Positions 9,628-18,395 of a DNA stretch of 64,000 nt are shown one piece after another. The translations under genes were made by a program, and so were the position numbers. Under the pieces are notes generated by a model. That model worked only from the letters and a program-made list of their open reading frames with translations. It ran no database searches and was not told where the DNA came from. Location: contig NZ_CP069396.1 in the NCBI RefSeq assembly GCF_016887565.1, forward strand, positions 1,577,001 through 1,641,000, read 5' to 3'. This DNA comes from Archangium violaceum. GTDB taxonomy: Bacteria; Myxococcota; Myxococcia; Myxococcales; Myxococcaceae. How positions within the stretch are numbered: the first letter of the stretch is position 1; each line of letters begins with the position of its first letter.

Positions 9628-10797
9628 ATGCCGACCGACTACCTGTTCACCTCCGAATCCGTCACCGAAGGGCACCCGGACAAGATCGCCGATCAGATCT
9701 CCGACGGCGTGCTGGACGCCATCCTCTCCAAGGATCCGCAGGGCCGAGTGGCCGTGGAGACCCTGGTGAAGACGGGCCTGGCCATCGTCGCTGGCGAGGT
9801 GACCACCAACTGTTACGTCGACATCCCGAAGATCGTGCGCAGCACCATCTGCCGGATTGGCTACACCGATAGCTCGATGGGCTACGACGGCAACACGTGC
9901 GGAGTCATGGTGGCCATCGAGGGCCAGAGCCAGGACATCGCCCGGGGCGTGGACAACAAGAAGGAGCAGGGCGCGGGCGACCAGGGCATGATGTTCGGCT
10001 ACGCCTGCGACGAGACGCCGGACCTGATGCCGGCGCCCATCCACTACGCGCACGCGCTCACCCGGCGTCTGGCCGACGTGCGGCGCAAGACGCACGACTG
10101 GCTGCGGCCGGACGGCAAGAGCCAGGTCACGGTGGAGTACCGCAACGGCCGGCCGGTGCGCATCGACGCGGTGGTGGTGTCCACGCAGCACTCCGAGGAC
10201 GTGTCCAACAAGAAGATCCACGAGGCGATCCGAGAGGACGTCATCGCCAAGGCGCTTCCCAAGAAGCTGATGGACGCCAAGACGAAGATCTACATCAACC
10301 CCACCGGGCGCTTCGTGATTGGCGGCCCCATGGGGGACTCGGGCGTGACGGGCCGGAAGATCATCGTCGACACCTACGGCGGCATGGGTCGTCACGGTGG
10401 CGGCGCGTTCTCGGGCAAGGATCCGTCGAAGGTGGACCGGTCGGCGGCGTACATGGGCCGGCACATCGCCAAGACGGTGGTGGCGGCGGGATTGGCGCGG
10501 CGCTGCGAGGTGCAGGTGTCGTACGCGATCGGAGTGGCGGAGCCGGTGAGCGTGCTGGTGGAGACGTTCGGAACGGCGACGGTGCCCGAGGAGAAGATCC
10601 AGAACGCGATTCGCCACACGTTCGGGCTCAAGCCGCGGGAGATTACCGAGTACCTGGACCTGCTGAGGCCGATCTACCAGAAGACGGCGGCGTACGGGCA
10701 CTTCGGGCGCTCCGAGAAGGAGTTCACCTGGGAGCGCACGGACAAGAAGGACGCGCTGCGTGAGGCGGTGGCGAGCCCCCGCCTGAAGGCCGTCTGA
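9628..10797 (+). CDS. metK: S-adenosylmethionine synthetase, copy 1
   Basis: Makes SAM from methionine and ATP in the cytoplasm. 389 residues, normal length, with the substrate motif [13 protein letters not shown] near the start, the signature [12 protein letters not shown] and the P-loop-like signature [19 protein letters not shown]. It differs from the second copy at 21478 by only four residues that I can see (D132E, L133F, M215I, R370S in the direction copy 1 to copy 2). The cluster of tailoring genes begins 210 bp downstream, after a strong terminator. No Shine-Dalgarno is obvious; the ATG follows AAGAAGAC. As the genome needs only one metK, one copy may serve the methyltransferases of the adjacent cluster or be the footprint of an insertion. 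Confidence 0.97.
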   Translation: MPTDYLFTSESVTEGHPDKIADQISDGVLDAILSKDPQGRVAVETLVKTGLAIVAGEVTTNCYVDIPKIVRSTICRIGYTDSSMGYDGNTCGVMVAIEGQSQDIARGVDNKKEQGAGDQGMMFGYACDETPDLMPAPIHYAHALTRRLADVRRKTHDWLRPDGKSQVTVEYRNGRPVRIDAVVVSTQHSEDVSNKKIHEAIREDVIAKALPKKLMDAKTKIYINPTGRFVIGGPMGDSGVTGRKIIVDTYGGMGRHGGGAFSGKDPSKVDRSAAYMGRHIAKTVVAAGLARRCEVQVSYAIGVAEPVSVLVETFGTATVPEEKIQNAIRHTFGLKPREITEYLDLLRPIYQKTAAYGHFGRSEKEFTWERTDKKDALREAVASPRLKAV

Positions 10798-10831
10798 CGT
10801 TCGCGTCGACGCTTTAGTTCCAGGTTTCGAG

Positions 10832-10874
10832 AAACGCGCGTGGGCCCCGAGGGCTCGCGCGCGTTTTCTTTTTT
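10832..10874 (+). terminator. intrinsic terminator after first metK
   Basis: Stem AAACGCGCG (10832-10840) pairs with CGCGCGTTT (10858-10866); the inner bases extend the stem to a 3-base loop with wobble pairs. A T-rich tail (TTCTTTTTT) follows. Confidence 0.85.
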
Positions 10875-11006
10875 GCCGTTCTCTCAGTCTTCGGAGGCTC
10901 GTTCTTCCATGGCTTCGGGGGCCGCTGGTCCATCCAGGTTCTGTTTGATGCCCCTGGCGTGGTGGCACTACAAATGAGCAGGTGAGCGCAGGGGGAACAG
11001 CTCGAA

Positions 11007-12533
11007 ATGAGTGAAAACATCCGTGGTGCTGATGCGATGGGGGGCGGAGCACCGTTGATGTTGGGCGCCTCCCGCCGCCAGTTTCTCGCGATGGGAGCCG
11101 TATCCATCGGTGCGGCGGCCTCCTCTTCGACTTCGGCGCCAGCGCCGGCACAGGGGAGGGCGGGTCCGGATGAGATGCCGCGGGACAGCGGTGCAGAGGG
11201 CCGCCGATACCTTCTGAAAGGTGGCGCGGTCCTCAGCATGGATCCGAATGTGGGGGACTTCGCCCGTGGCGACGTGCTCGTCCAGGGCAAGAAGATCGTC
11301 GCGGTCGGGCCCGAGCTCGATGCCACGGACGCGGCCATCATCGACGCCACGGACACGGTCGTCATGCCGGGTTTCGTCGATACCCACCACCACCAATTCC
11401 AGACCGCGCTGCGGAGCTTCCTGTCGGAGGGCCTGCTGGCCGACGACGGTCAACCGCACGGCAAGAAGAACTACCTCAGCCTGATTCTGGGACAACTGAC
11501 GCCCGTCTACAGGCCGGAAGACGTCTACATCGGTGAGCTCTTCGCCTCCCTCAGCCAGTTGGACGCCGGAGTGACGACGGTCATCGACACGTCACAGGTG
11601 AACCATACGCCGGAGCATTCCGACGCCGCCATCCGGGCCCTGCGGGAATCGGGACGTCGCGCGCGCTATGCCTACTCGTCGGGCATGGGCTCCGGTTCCG
11701 CGTACCCGCGGGACATCCTGAGGCTGCAAAAGCAATACTTCTCCTCCAGCGACCAACTGCTGACGCTGGCCATGGGGGCGGAGCTCTACGGTGGGGTCCG
11801 TGAGGAGTGGGCGTTGGCACGCAAGGTGGGCGTGCCCATCGTGTCTCATCTCGTCGGTGGGTTTGGCAACTCGAGGGTCTTGGAGAAACTCAACCGTGAG
11901 GGCCTGATCAAATCCGACAACGAATTCCTCCATGCCACCGGCCTCTCGGAAGCCTCTTGGAAGGTCATCGTGGAGACGGGGGCGGGTATCTCGATCGCCG
12001 CCCCGATCGAGTTGACCATGCGGCACGGCATGCCGCCGCTCCAGACCGCGCTCGACCATGGCGTCCAGCCCTCGCTCAGCAGCGATGTCGAGTGCACGAT
12101 GACCGCCGACTTCTTTACCCTGATGCGCACCGTCTACACGCTTCAGCGAGGGCTCATCCACGAGCGCTCGCTGAACGGCGAGTCGCAGCTGCCCAAACTC
12201 CTCACCTGCCGCGATGTGATTCGCTTCGCCACGGTGGAGGGCGCGCGTGTGGCCCATCTGTCTCAGAAGATCGGCTCGCTGACTCCCGGGAAGGAGGCGG
12301 ACATCATCCTTCTGCGGACAGATGCCATCAATGTCGCGCCTCTCAACAACGTACCGGGTGCCATCGTGACCTTGATGGAGCGCGGCAACGTGGACACGGT
12401 CATCGTCGCTGGCCGGATTCGGAAATGGCGCGGCGCCCTCGTCGACGTCGACCTGGGTCGTCTTCGTTCCGAAATCGAAGCCTCGCGAGACTACCTGTTC
12501 AAGAAGGCTCGAATCCGGCGCGAGCTCTTTTGA
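11007..12533 (+). CDS. Tat-exported amidohydrolase (ATZ/TRZ-type)
   Basis: 508 residues. The N-terminus carries a twin-arginine signal (SRRQFLAMGAVSIGAAASS), so the protein is probably exported folded with its metal. The body is an amidohydrolase-superfamily barrel: the strand VVMPGFVDTHHHQFQTALR supplies the HxH metal pair, followed by VSHLVGG, FLHATGLSE and the aspartate of LSSDVEC, and a C-terminal LTPGKEADIILL. This layout matches the deaminase/chlorohydrolase branch (atrazine and cytosine deaminase relatives) acting on C-N or C-Cl bonds; the substrate is unknown. Export is unusual for this branch. A GGGGGA ribosome site precedes the ATG. It is the first gene after the first metK and is followed by a 174-bp AT-rich gap. 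Confidence 0.88.
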   Translation: MSENIRGADAMGGGAPLMLGASRRQFLAMGAVSIGAAASSSTSAPAPAQGRAGPDEMPRDSGAEGRRYLLKGGAVLSMDPNVGDFARGDVLVQGKKIVAVGPELDATDAAIIDATDTVVMPGFVDTHHHQFQTALRSFLSEGLLADDGQPHGKKNYLSLILGQLTPVYRPEDVYIGELFASLSQLDAGVTTVIDTSQVNHTPEHSDAAIRALRESGRRARYAYSSGMGSGSAYPRDILRLQKQYFSSSDQLLTLAMGAELYGGVREEWALARKVGVPIVSHLVGGFGNSRVLEKLNREGLIKSDNEFLHATGLSEASWKVIVETGAGISIAAPIELTMRHGMPPLQTALDHGVQPSLSSDVECTMTADFFTLMRTVYTLQRGLIHERSLNGESQLPKLLTCRDVIRFATVEGARVAHLSQKIGSLTPGKEADIILLRTDAINVAPLNNVPGAIVTLMERGNVDTVIVAGRIRKWRGALVDVDLGRLRSEIEASRDYLFKKARIRRELF

Positions 12534-12591
12534 ACGTGGTACGTGGCACCCACGCGGACCACTTTGTCTGTTGTTTCAACCGTTGATGTCT

Positions 12592-12616
12592 CAAATATCT
12601 AAGTCCAAATATTTGG
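12592..12616. promoter_or_regulatory. AT-rich palindrome, candidate operator
   Basis: CCAAATATTTGG (12605-12616) is a perfect 12-bp palindrome. A half-site CAAATAT (12592-12598) precedes it, spaced about one helical turn. It sits about 75 bp upstream of the promoter of the flavodoxin gene, in the most AT-rich stretch of the window, as a transcription-factor site would. Confidence 0.45.
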
Positions 12617-12671
12617 GCTCAAAATAGACGGAAACGGGAGAAGTACGAGAACTTCGTAACCCAAGTAGTTG

Positions 12672-12698
12672 TTGACTGGGAGATAAATCCGTTATACT
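12672..12698 (+). promoter_or_regulatory. candidate promoter of flavodoxin-like gene (leaderless)
   Basis: TATACT at 12693-12698 is a near-consensus -10 box; TTGACT at 12672-12677 is a good -35 box but the spacer is only 15 bp. The ATG lies 9 bases past the -10 box and no Shine-Dalgarno is present, so the mRNA would be leaderless or nearly so. Confidence 0.5.
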
Positions 12699-12707
12699 CA
12701 GAGACTC

Positions 12708-13325
12708 ATGCCAGCGCGAATTGCGGTTGTCTATCACAGCGGTTATGGGCATACGGCCAAACAGGCCCAGTCTGTGGCGGAGGGGGCGCGCAGCGTACCG
12801 GATACGCATGTCGACCTGCTTTCGCTCAACGAGCTTTCCGAGGGCTTGTTCAAGACTCTCGATGCGGCTGATGCGATCATCATGGGCTCGCCTACCTATA
12901 TGGGCGGCTCCAGTGCTGTGTTTCGGCGTTTCGTCGAGGCCACCAGCGCCGCCTGGGCGGACAAGCTTCGCTGGCGTGACAAGATCGCCGGCGGCTTCAC
13001 GAACAGCGGTTGCATGAGCGGTGACAAGCTTCAGACGCTCATGGAGATGGCGCTGTTCGCCGCCCAGCACGGCATGATCTGGGTTGGCCTGGCCACCTAC
13101 GGTGGTTGGAACACGAGCGCTGGTTCCAGCGAGGATCTGAACCGCCTCGGGAGCTGGCTCGGCGCCATGGCGCAGTCCAACAACGATCAGGGTGGCGACG
13201 TCGTTCCCCCGCCGGCCGACCTGCGTACCGCGGCCGCGCTCGGACAGCGCATCGCGGAAGTCACTCATACGTATCTCGAGGGTCGGGCCTCCAAGAAGGC
13301 TGGACGGTCTCCTCAGCAGAGCTGA
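12708..13325 (+). CDS. flavodoxin-like NAD(P)H-quinone/FMN reductase (WrbA-like)
   Basis: 205 residues with a flavodoxin fold: the FMN-phosphate loop VYHSGYGHT near the start, the second loop GSPTYMGGSSAVFRRF, and the third region TNSGCMSGDKLQTLMEMALF followed by MIWVGLATYGG. This pattern matches WrbA-like NAD(P)H:quinone oxidoreductases and related FMN-binding reductases. It could provide reducing power or reduce a quinone or nitro group in the pathway; no partner can be named. The ATG at 12708 has no ribosome site but sits next to a strong -10 box. The stop codon lies inside a 21-bp tandem repeat shared with the downstream gap. Confidence 0.85.
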   Translation: MPARIAVVYHSGYGHTAKQAQSVAEGARSVPDTHVDLLSLNELSEGLFKTLDAADAIIMGSPTYMGGSSAVFRRFVEATSAAWADKLRWRDKIAGGFTNSGCMSGDKLQTLMEMALFAAQHGMIWVGLATYGGWNTSAGSSEDLNRLGSWLGAMAQSNNDQGGDVVPPPADLRTAAALGQRIAEVTHTYLEGRASKKAGRSPQQS

Positions 13326-13355
13326 CGGACACGTCAGCAGAGCTGACGGACACGT
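13314..13355 (+). repeat. tandem 21-bp duplication over the stop codon
   Basis: Two exact consecutive copies of a 21-bp unit beginning CAGCAGAGCTGACGGAC and ending ACGT. The first copy contains the TGA stop of the flavodoxin gene; the second lies in the intergenic gap. A run of eight A's follows at 13357-13364. The pattern is consistent with replication slippage. Confidence 0.9.
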
Positions 13356-13373
13356 CCAAAAAAAAGAAGGGGG

Positions 13374-13413
13374 GTCGGCACGGCCGCGCGGTCCATGACG
13401 GAGCCGTGCCGAC
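13374..13413. promoter_or_regulatory. long hairpin between flavodoxin and amidase genes
   Basis: A perfect 11-bp stem, GTCGGCACGGC (13374-13384) and GCCGTGCCGAC (13403-13413), with an 18-base loop, ends 10 bases before the amidase ATG. Read on the minus strand, it is followed by a C-then-T-rich stretch as in an intrinsic terminator; on the plus strand, no T-run follows. It could dampen amidase expression or block antisense transcription. Confidence 0.55.
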
Positions 13414-13423
13414 AGCAAAATAA

Positions 13424-14848
13424 ATGAGTGGGTTTGATGACATCCTGAACTCGGACGCTGTTGCCCAATCTGACCTCATACGTCAGCGAGAGGTGACGCC
13501 TCACGAGCTGGTCGCCGCGACAATCCAACGCATCGAGCGACTTAACTTAACGGTCAACGCTGTCGTCTCCAATCGTTATGAGGACGCGCTGCTCGAAGCG
13601 CGAGGCCCCGCGCCCGAGCATGTGAAGGACGCACCGCTGTGGGGCGTTCCCTATCTGTACAAGGACCTGGGTCCTTCGTGCGCGGGCCTGCCAGCGACGG
13701 TGGGGTCGGCGTTCCTCGACGGTTTCGTGCCGGGTCACGACAGCGAGCTCGTCCAGCGGTTCAGGCGTGCCGGTCTCCTGCTCCTGGGAAAGACAAACAC
13801 GGCGGAGTTCGGGGTGCTCCCGACCACCGAGCCCGTGTTCACCGGTGCGACCCGCAATCCGTGGAAACTCGAGCTGTCCGCTGGCGGTTCCAGCGGTGGT
13901 GCCGCGGCCGCGGTCGCCGCCGGATTCGCGCCTGTCGCCCATGCCAACGACGCTGGCGGTTCGATCCGGATCCCCGCCTCATGCTGTGGTGTCTTCGGGC
14001 TCAAACCGACACGGGCTCGCGTTTCCATGGGGCCCGACCTTGGAGATTTGATGAACGGGCTGGCGGCGGAATTCATTGTCAGCCGCTCGGTACGCGACAG
14101 CGCCGCCGTGCTCGACGCCGTGGCGGGTCCAGCCCTGGGTGAGCCGTACTTCGCCCCGCCTGTCTCCGGTCGGTTCCTCGATGCCGTGCGCTCGGGCCCC
14201 AAGCGCCCGCTGCGAATCGCTGTCACGTTGGACAGGCAACTGCATCCCGAGTGCACCCGTGCCATCAAGGAGACCGCCGCGCTCTGCGCGGACCTGGGTC
14301 ACGAGGTCGTGACAGACGAGCTTCCGGTGCGCTTCTCGGAGCTGCACGAGCTGTTTCTCGTGGTGTGGGCCGCGGGTGTGTCTTCGGCCATCTCCAGCTA
14401 TGCCGCGCTCAGCCGGCGTGAACCGAAGCCGGAGCGGTTCGAAGAGGTGACCTGGTGGTTGTACGAGGAGGGGCGGAGGATCAGCGCCGCCCGGTATCTG
14501 ATGACCATCACCCGGCTCCAGCAGGTGTCGCGTCGCCTCGCCGCGTTCCACGAGCGCTATGACTTGCATCTGTCGACAGTGACCTCCGAGCCGGCTCCGA
14601 AGCTGGGTGTGCTCAATTCCGGCACGCCCATGGAGCAGCTCAACCGCGCGCTCGAATTCGTCGCGGATACGCCTCTCGCGAATCTCACTGGACAACCGGC
14701 CATGTCCGTGCCCCTTTATCAGTCAGCGGACGGCACGCCGGTGGGAGCCCATTTCTCGGGCCGCGTCGGAGACGAGGCGTGTCTGCTTTCTCTCGCGGGT
14801 CAGCTCGAGAAGGCGCGGCCCTGGGCCGCTCGCCGTCCCGTGCTTTGA
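13424..14848 (+). CDS. amidase signature family hydrolase
   Basis: 474 residues of the amidase-signature family, which hydrolyse or transfer amide groups using a Ser-cisSer-Lys triad. The triad is visible: K80 in YLYKDLG, S156 in [12 protein letters not shown] and nucleophile S180 in GGSIRIPAS, with the 24-residue spacing between the serines seen in fatty acid amide hydrolase. [14 protein letters not shown] follows, as usual. No signal peptide, so it is cytoplasmic. Substrate unknown; within the cluster it might cleave an amide intermediate or protect the producer by hydrolysing the product. There is no clear ribosome site before the ATG; a hairpin lies just upstream. Confidence 0.92.
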   Translation: MSGFDDILNSDAVAQSDLIRQREVTPHELVAATIQRIERLNLTVNAVVSNRYEDALLEARGPAPEHVKDAPLWGVPYLYKDLGPSCAGLPATVGSAFLDGFVPGHDSELVQRFRRAGLLLLGKTNTAEFGVLPTTEPVFTGATRNPWKLELSAGGSSGGAAAAVAAGFAPVAHANDAGGSIRIPASCCGVFGLKPTRARVSMGPDLGDLMNGLAAEFIVSRSVRDSAAVLDAVAGPALGEPYFAPPVSGRFLDAVRSGPKRPLRIAVTLDRQLHPECTRAIKETAALCADLGHEVVTDELPVRFSELHELFLVVWAAGVSSAISSYAALSRREPKPERFEEVTWWLYEEGRRISAARYLMTITRLQQVSRRLAAFHERYDLHLSTVTSEPAPKLGVLNSGTPMEQLNRALEFVADTPLANLTGQPAMSVPLYQSADGTPVGAHFSGRVGDEACLLSLAGQLEKARPWAARRPVL

Positions 14849-14893
14849 ATCAAATATATCTTCATCCGTCGTTTCTCTTGAGGAGAGCTGCGC

Positions 14894-15904
14894 ATGTTCC
14901 ATACCACCGACAATTCCGCTCTGTCTGGCAACCCCATTGATGATGTCATTGGTTCCACCATCAAGTACTCGGCGCTCGTCTCGGCCGCGAAGCTGGGGCT
15001 CATCAAGGCGCTCGATGGTGGCCGGGCCCTGACCGCCGCGGAGTTGGCCAAGGAGCTCAACGCCAGTGTCCAGGGTGTCGAGGCCCTGGCCGACGTGCTC
15101 GTCGCCGTCGACTATTTCCGCGTGAAGGACGGGCGCTACAGCCATGGTCCCATCGCCGAGCGTTGGCTGAGCTCGAAGGCGCCCACGGACTTCACCCCCG
15201 CGCTGATGTGGGGCTATGAGCTGTGGAACGTCATGTGGGAGCTTCCGCAGGCCATCAAGGATGGCAAGCCGAAGCAGTCCCTCTGGGAGCGCTGGGCGGA
15301 CCGCCCCGAGGCGGGCAAGGACTTCTCGGACTACATGAAGGTGAAGTCCACCCTGACCGTCTCGAACATCGTCGAGTCCACCCCGATTCCGGAGAAGGCG
15401 CGCCGGCTGCTGGACCTCGGCGGCTCGCACGGTCTGCACTCCATGGCCTTCTGCAAGCGCCATCCCCAGCTGACCGCGACGGTGATGGACCTGCCCGAGG
15501 CGCTGGCCAATACCGGTGGTGCCATCGCCAAGGCGGGGCTCTCGGACCGCGTGTCGCTGCGCCACGGCAACTTCCTGAAGGATCCGATCGGCGAGGGCTA
15601 CGACGTCGTGTTGCTCTTCGAGATCGTGCACAACCACACGTTCGAGGAGAACCAGGAGCTCATCAAGAACATCTCCCGCGCCCTCAACCCGGGCGGCATC
15701 GTCGTGATTCTCGAGGACGTGAAGACCGACAAGGTCGAGAAGCACAACGCCGCCTTCAGCCTCGCGATGTTCGCCTGCTCGGGTGACCGCACCTACAGCC
15801 TCGACGAGATGAACACCTGGTTCAACGCGGCGGGTCTGAAGCAGAGCAACGTGATTCAGCTGCCCTCCTCGGTGTCGCTCGTGGTGGGCAAGAAGCTCGG
15901 CTGA
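14894..15904 (+). CDS. SAM-dependent O-methyltransferase (plant-type/hydroxyneurosporene-like)
   Basis: 336 residues, similar to the O-methyltransferase family that combines an N-terminal dimerisation winged helix (about residues 15-95, including ALTAAELAKELNASVQGVEAL) with a C-terminal Rossmann fold. The SAM-binding glycine-rich motif is LLDLGGSHGLHS, followed by VMDLPEAL (acidic residue for SAM ribose) and DVVLLFEIVHNHTFEEN (catalytic region with histidine). Such enzymes methylate phenolic or enolic hydroxyls in secondary metabolism. A good ribosome site (GAGGAG) precedes the ATG. It lies in a cluster with a second methyltransferase and next to two SAM synthetase genes. Confidence 0.9.
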   Translation: MFHTTDNSALSGNPIDDVIGSTIKYSALVSAAKLGLIKALDGGRALTAAELAKELNASVQGVEALADVLVAVDYFRVKDGRYSHGPIAERWLSSKAPTDFTPALMWGYELWNVMWELPQAIKDGKPKQSLWERWADRPEAGKDFSDYMKVKSTLTVSNIVESTPIPEKARRLLDLGGSHGLHSMAFCKRHPQLTATVMDLPEALANTGGAIAKAGLSDRVSLRHGNFLKDPIGEGYDVVLLFEIVHNHTFEENQELIKNISRALNPGGIVVILEDVKTDKVEKHNAAFSLAMFACSGDRTYSLDEMNTWFNAAGLKQSNVIQLPSSVSLVVGKKLG

Positions 15905-16119
15905 GTTTCGCCGAAGCCCGCTGGCCAGAGGGCCGTGCATTCCCTCACGCCCTCTGTGTCAGGGGTTGTCTCTAGAGTCTCACACAGCCCGGTGGTTTGA
16001 GATGTAGCCGTGCGTACGGGCTCGCAATCGCTGTGTCGTGCCGTGGGGGGAGGGGCCCACAGCGCCGCATTCCGTTGCTCCGTTGTTCGCTCACACCCCA
16101 AACCTGCGGAAGTACCTGT

Positions 16120-16776
16120 ATGAGAATTGCTCTCATTCGACGCTTTTCAGATTTATGGAATCCGTGCGTGGAGCTGGTCCGTGAGAAGTATGCGTCGAGC
16201 TACGGGGCGGATGTGATGCCTCGTCCCGATGCGTTTCTCGCGGGGTTCATGGATGAGAACCCCGGGACTCCTCACAAGGTCGATGCCTGCGCCGGCCTGA
16301 CGTTCGGGTCGGACCGACCCTTCTTCTCGGAGCGGTACCTCGACGAGTCGGTGGAATCCGCCATCACGCGGCGTTTTGGCGTCGCGCCGGACCGCAAGCG
16401 CATCGTCGAGGTTGGCTCCCTGGCCAGTGGCAAGGGTGGCGCTGGGAGCGAGATCATCCGCCTGACTCCGCTCGTCACCTGGTGTCTGGGCATGCAGTAC
16501 ATCCTCTGCACCGCGACCCTGGCGCTCGCCACGACGCTCGCGCGGCTGAGCATCCCCTTCACGCCCATCCAGGCGGCGGAGATCAGCCGGTTGGATCCCT
16601 CGGAGCAGAGCCAGTGGGGCACCTACTACGAGAGCGGGCCCAAGGCGGGTGTCATCTCCCTGAAGGACATCGCGGCGCTGTTCGCCAACTCCACCGGCCG
16701 GTATTCGTTCGCGGATCCCGAGGTCACCTTGTTGTCCGGTGACTACCAGCCCCAGCAGCAGACCGCCGCGAGGTAA
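16120..16776 (+). CDS. thermostable hemolysin-family protein (GNAT-like fold)
   Basis: 218 residues from the ATG at 16120, chosen for the GGAAG ribosome site and because the family begins with a short strand such as this RIALIRRF. It matches the thermostable hemolysin family (PF12261) in the pattern FFSERYLDESVESAI, then VEVGSLAS, a hydrophobic stretch and FTPIQAAEISRL. That family sits in the acyltransferase (GNAT) clan, so a role as an N- or O-acyltransferase is more plausible than pore formation; no signal peptide is present. The AMP-ligase gene follows after three bases, and this pair recurs in other bacteria to my knowledge, so the ligase may activate an acid that this protein transfers. 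Confidence 0.8.
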   Translation: MRIALIRRFSDLWNPCVELVREKYASSYGADVMPRPDAFLAGFMDENPGTPHKVDACAGLTFGSDRPFFSERYLDESVESAITRRFGVAPDRKRIVEVGSLASGKGGAGSEIIRLTPLVTWCLGMQYILCTATLALATTLARLSIPFTPIQAAEISRLDPSEQSQWGTYYESGPKAGVISLKDIAALFANSTGRYSFADPEVTLLSGDYQPQQQTAAR

Positions 16777-16779
16777 TGG

Positions 16780-18357
16780 ATGCGACGTCTTGAAGATGCA
16801 CTGAGAAAACTCGCGGATACGGATCGGCCCCTGCTCGAGCTCCTGGGGCCCGGCGGCGACGTCGCGCGGAGCCTCACGTACCGGCAGGTGACCCGGGCCG
16901 CTCGAGCGCTCGCTGACCGGCTGCTGTCGGTGAAGCTCCGTTCCGAGGAAGCGGGGAGCCGTGTCCCTCGGGTGGGCGTGGTGTGCGGCAACACGCCCGC
17001 GTTCATCATCTCCGACCTGGCTTGCCTCCTGGGCCGTGCCATCGAGGTGCCCGTGCCCCTGGCCTTCTCTCGCGCGCAGGCCTCCAGCCTGCTGGGAGAG
17101 GTCGACATCTGCCTGGTCGACGAGCTGGGCTCCAAGCGGCTCGCCGAGTGGGGAGAGGATCTGCTGGGACAGGCCAGCGCGGTGCTGACCGTGGACGTGG
17201 ACGCGCTCATCGCCGCCGGACCCGAGTCGTTCTCGCTCGCGCATCCGGACGAGGAGTGGATCTGCAAGGTCATCCACACGTCGGGAACGACCTCGCGCCC
17301 CAAGGGCGTTCGAATCCGGGCCCGGGGCCTCAATGCCCTCCTGACGTCGCTGGACCAGGAGATGCCGGCAGGCGCCTTCCGCCGGTACCTGTGCACCGTG
17401 CCCCTGAGCCTGCTCATCGAGCAGGTCACCGCCCTCTACATGGTCATCCTGCACGGGGGGGTGCTCGTCCTCCTGCCGCCGGAGATTCCCCTGGTGGGGA
17501 CGGCCATCGCGGCGCCTTCCCTGGTGATGCCCTTCCTGGTCGCCTCGCGGCCCACGGCCCTGGTGGCCACGCCGGCGCTGGTCGATGAGATCCGTCAGGC
17601 CGGGGCGGCGGCCCTGCGAGCGGGCCTGCCCTTGAACCGGACGCTCTTCGACACGGACGCCGTGCCGTTGATCTGCTGTGGTGGGGCCCCGATCGACCCC
17701 GAGGTGCTGCGGTCCCTCGACGAGATGGGCATTCCCATCTACGAGGGGTATGGCCTGTCGGAGAACGGCTCGGTCGTGAGCTGGAACCGGCCCGGCGCCC
17801 GGCGTATCGGGACCGTTGGCAAGCCGCTGCCTCACGTGCAGGTGCGTCTGGCGGATGATGGCGAGCTGCTCGTGAAGAGCACGTCCCTGTTCGCTGGCTA
17901 CACGGTCGACGATCCCTCGAGCTGCGTGGTCGACGCGGAGGGATGGCTGCACACGGGTGACCTGGCCCAGATCGACAGCGAGGGTTTCGTCCGCATCACG
18001 GGCCGCAAGAAGAACGTGATCATCACGTCCGCGGGGCGGAACATCGCCCCGGAGTGGGTCGAGGCGCAGTACGCCACCCTGCCGTTCGTCCGCGCCGTCG
18101 CCGTGGTCGGCAATCACCTCCCGGCGCTGCACGGCCTCTTCCTGATCGATCCCGCTCAGGAGCTGGCGGAGGCCAGGAGCGTGATCTCCCAGTTCGGTCA
18201 AACCCACCTCTCCGATGTCGAACGTGTCCAGGTGGCGCACGTGCTGCATGGGCGCGAAGACATCTACCGGCGGTTCTTCACCGTGACCGGCCGGCCGATT
18301 CGAGCCGCTGTCGAAGACGCCATTCGGGCGGAAGCGCTGGAAAAGGCCGTCGCGTAG
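16780..18357 (+). CDS. AMP-dependent acid ligase (ANL superfamily)
   Basis: 525 residues of the adenylate-forming superfamily. Core motifs are present: A3 HTSGTTSRPKG (about 166-176), A5 YEGYGLSENG, A7/A8 GWLHTGDLAQIDSEGF followed by RITGRKKNVI. The expected C-terminal lysine of motif A10 (usually in a TGK context) is replaced: the sequence reads TGRPIR with R505. It also lacks a carrier-protein domain. It likely activates a carboxylic acid as acyl-AMP and possibly makes a CoA or amide. It begins three bases after the thermostable hemolysin-family gene, whose end provides the ribosome site, so the two are translationally coupled. Confidence 0.88.
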   Translation: MRRLEDALRKLADTDRPLLELLGPGGDVARSLTYRQVTRAARALADRLLSVKLRSEEAGSRVPRVGVVCGNTPAFIISDLACLLGRAIEVPVPLAFSRAQASSLLGEVDICLVDELGSKRLAEWGEDLLGQASAVLTVDVDALIAAGPESFSLAHPDEEWICKVIHTSGTTSRPKGVRIRARGLNALLTSLDQEMPAGAFRRYLCTVPLSLLIEQVTALYMVILHGGVLVLLPPEIPLVGTAIAAPSLVMPFLVASRPTALVATPALVDEIRQAGAAALRAGLPLNRTLFDTDAVPLICCGGAPIDPEVLRSLDEMGIPIYEGYGLSENGSVVSWNRPGARRIGTVGKPLPHVQVRLADDGELLVKSTSLFAGYTVDDPSSCVVDAEGWLHTGDLAQIDSEGFVRITGRKKNVIITSAGRNIAPEWVEAQYATLPFVRAVAVVGNHLPALHGLFLIDPAQELAEARSVISQFGQTHLSDVERVQVAHVLHGREDIYRRFFTVTGRPIRAAVEDAIRAEALEKAVA

Positions 18358-18395
18358 CCGGACATCGCAAACACGAAAACAAGAGGAACGTAACA

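Larger units (their letters stand above)
9628..10874 (+). repeat. direct repeat, metK plus terminator (left copy)
   Basis: Left member of a long direct repeat whose right member is 21478-22738. Similarity begins at the start codon, runs through the gene and reappears in the terminator (both begin AAACGCGCGTG and end CGCGCGTTTTCTTTTT). Upstream sequences are unrelated. Confidence 0.85.

Noticed and set aside
16120..16776. A secreted pore-forming hemolysin
   Set aside because: No signal peptide or amphipathic barrel-type features; the family belongs to the acyltransferase clan and neighbours are biosynthetic.
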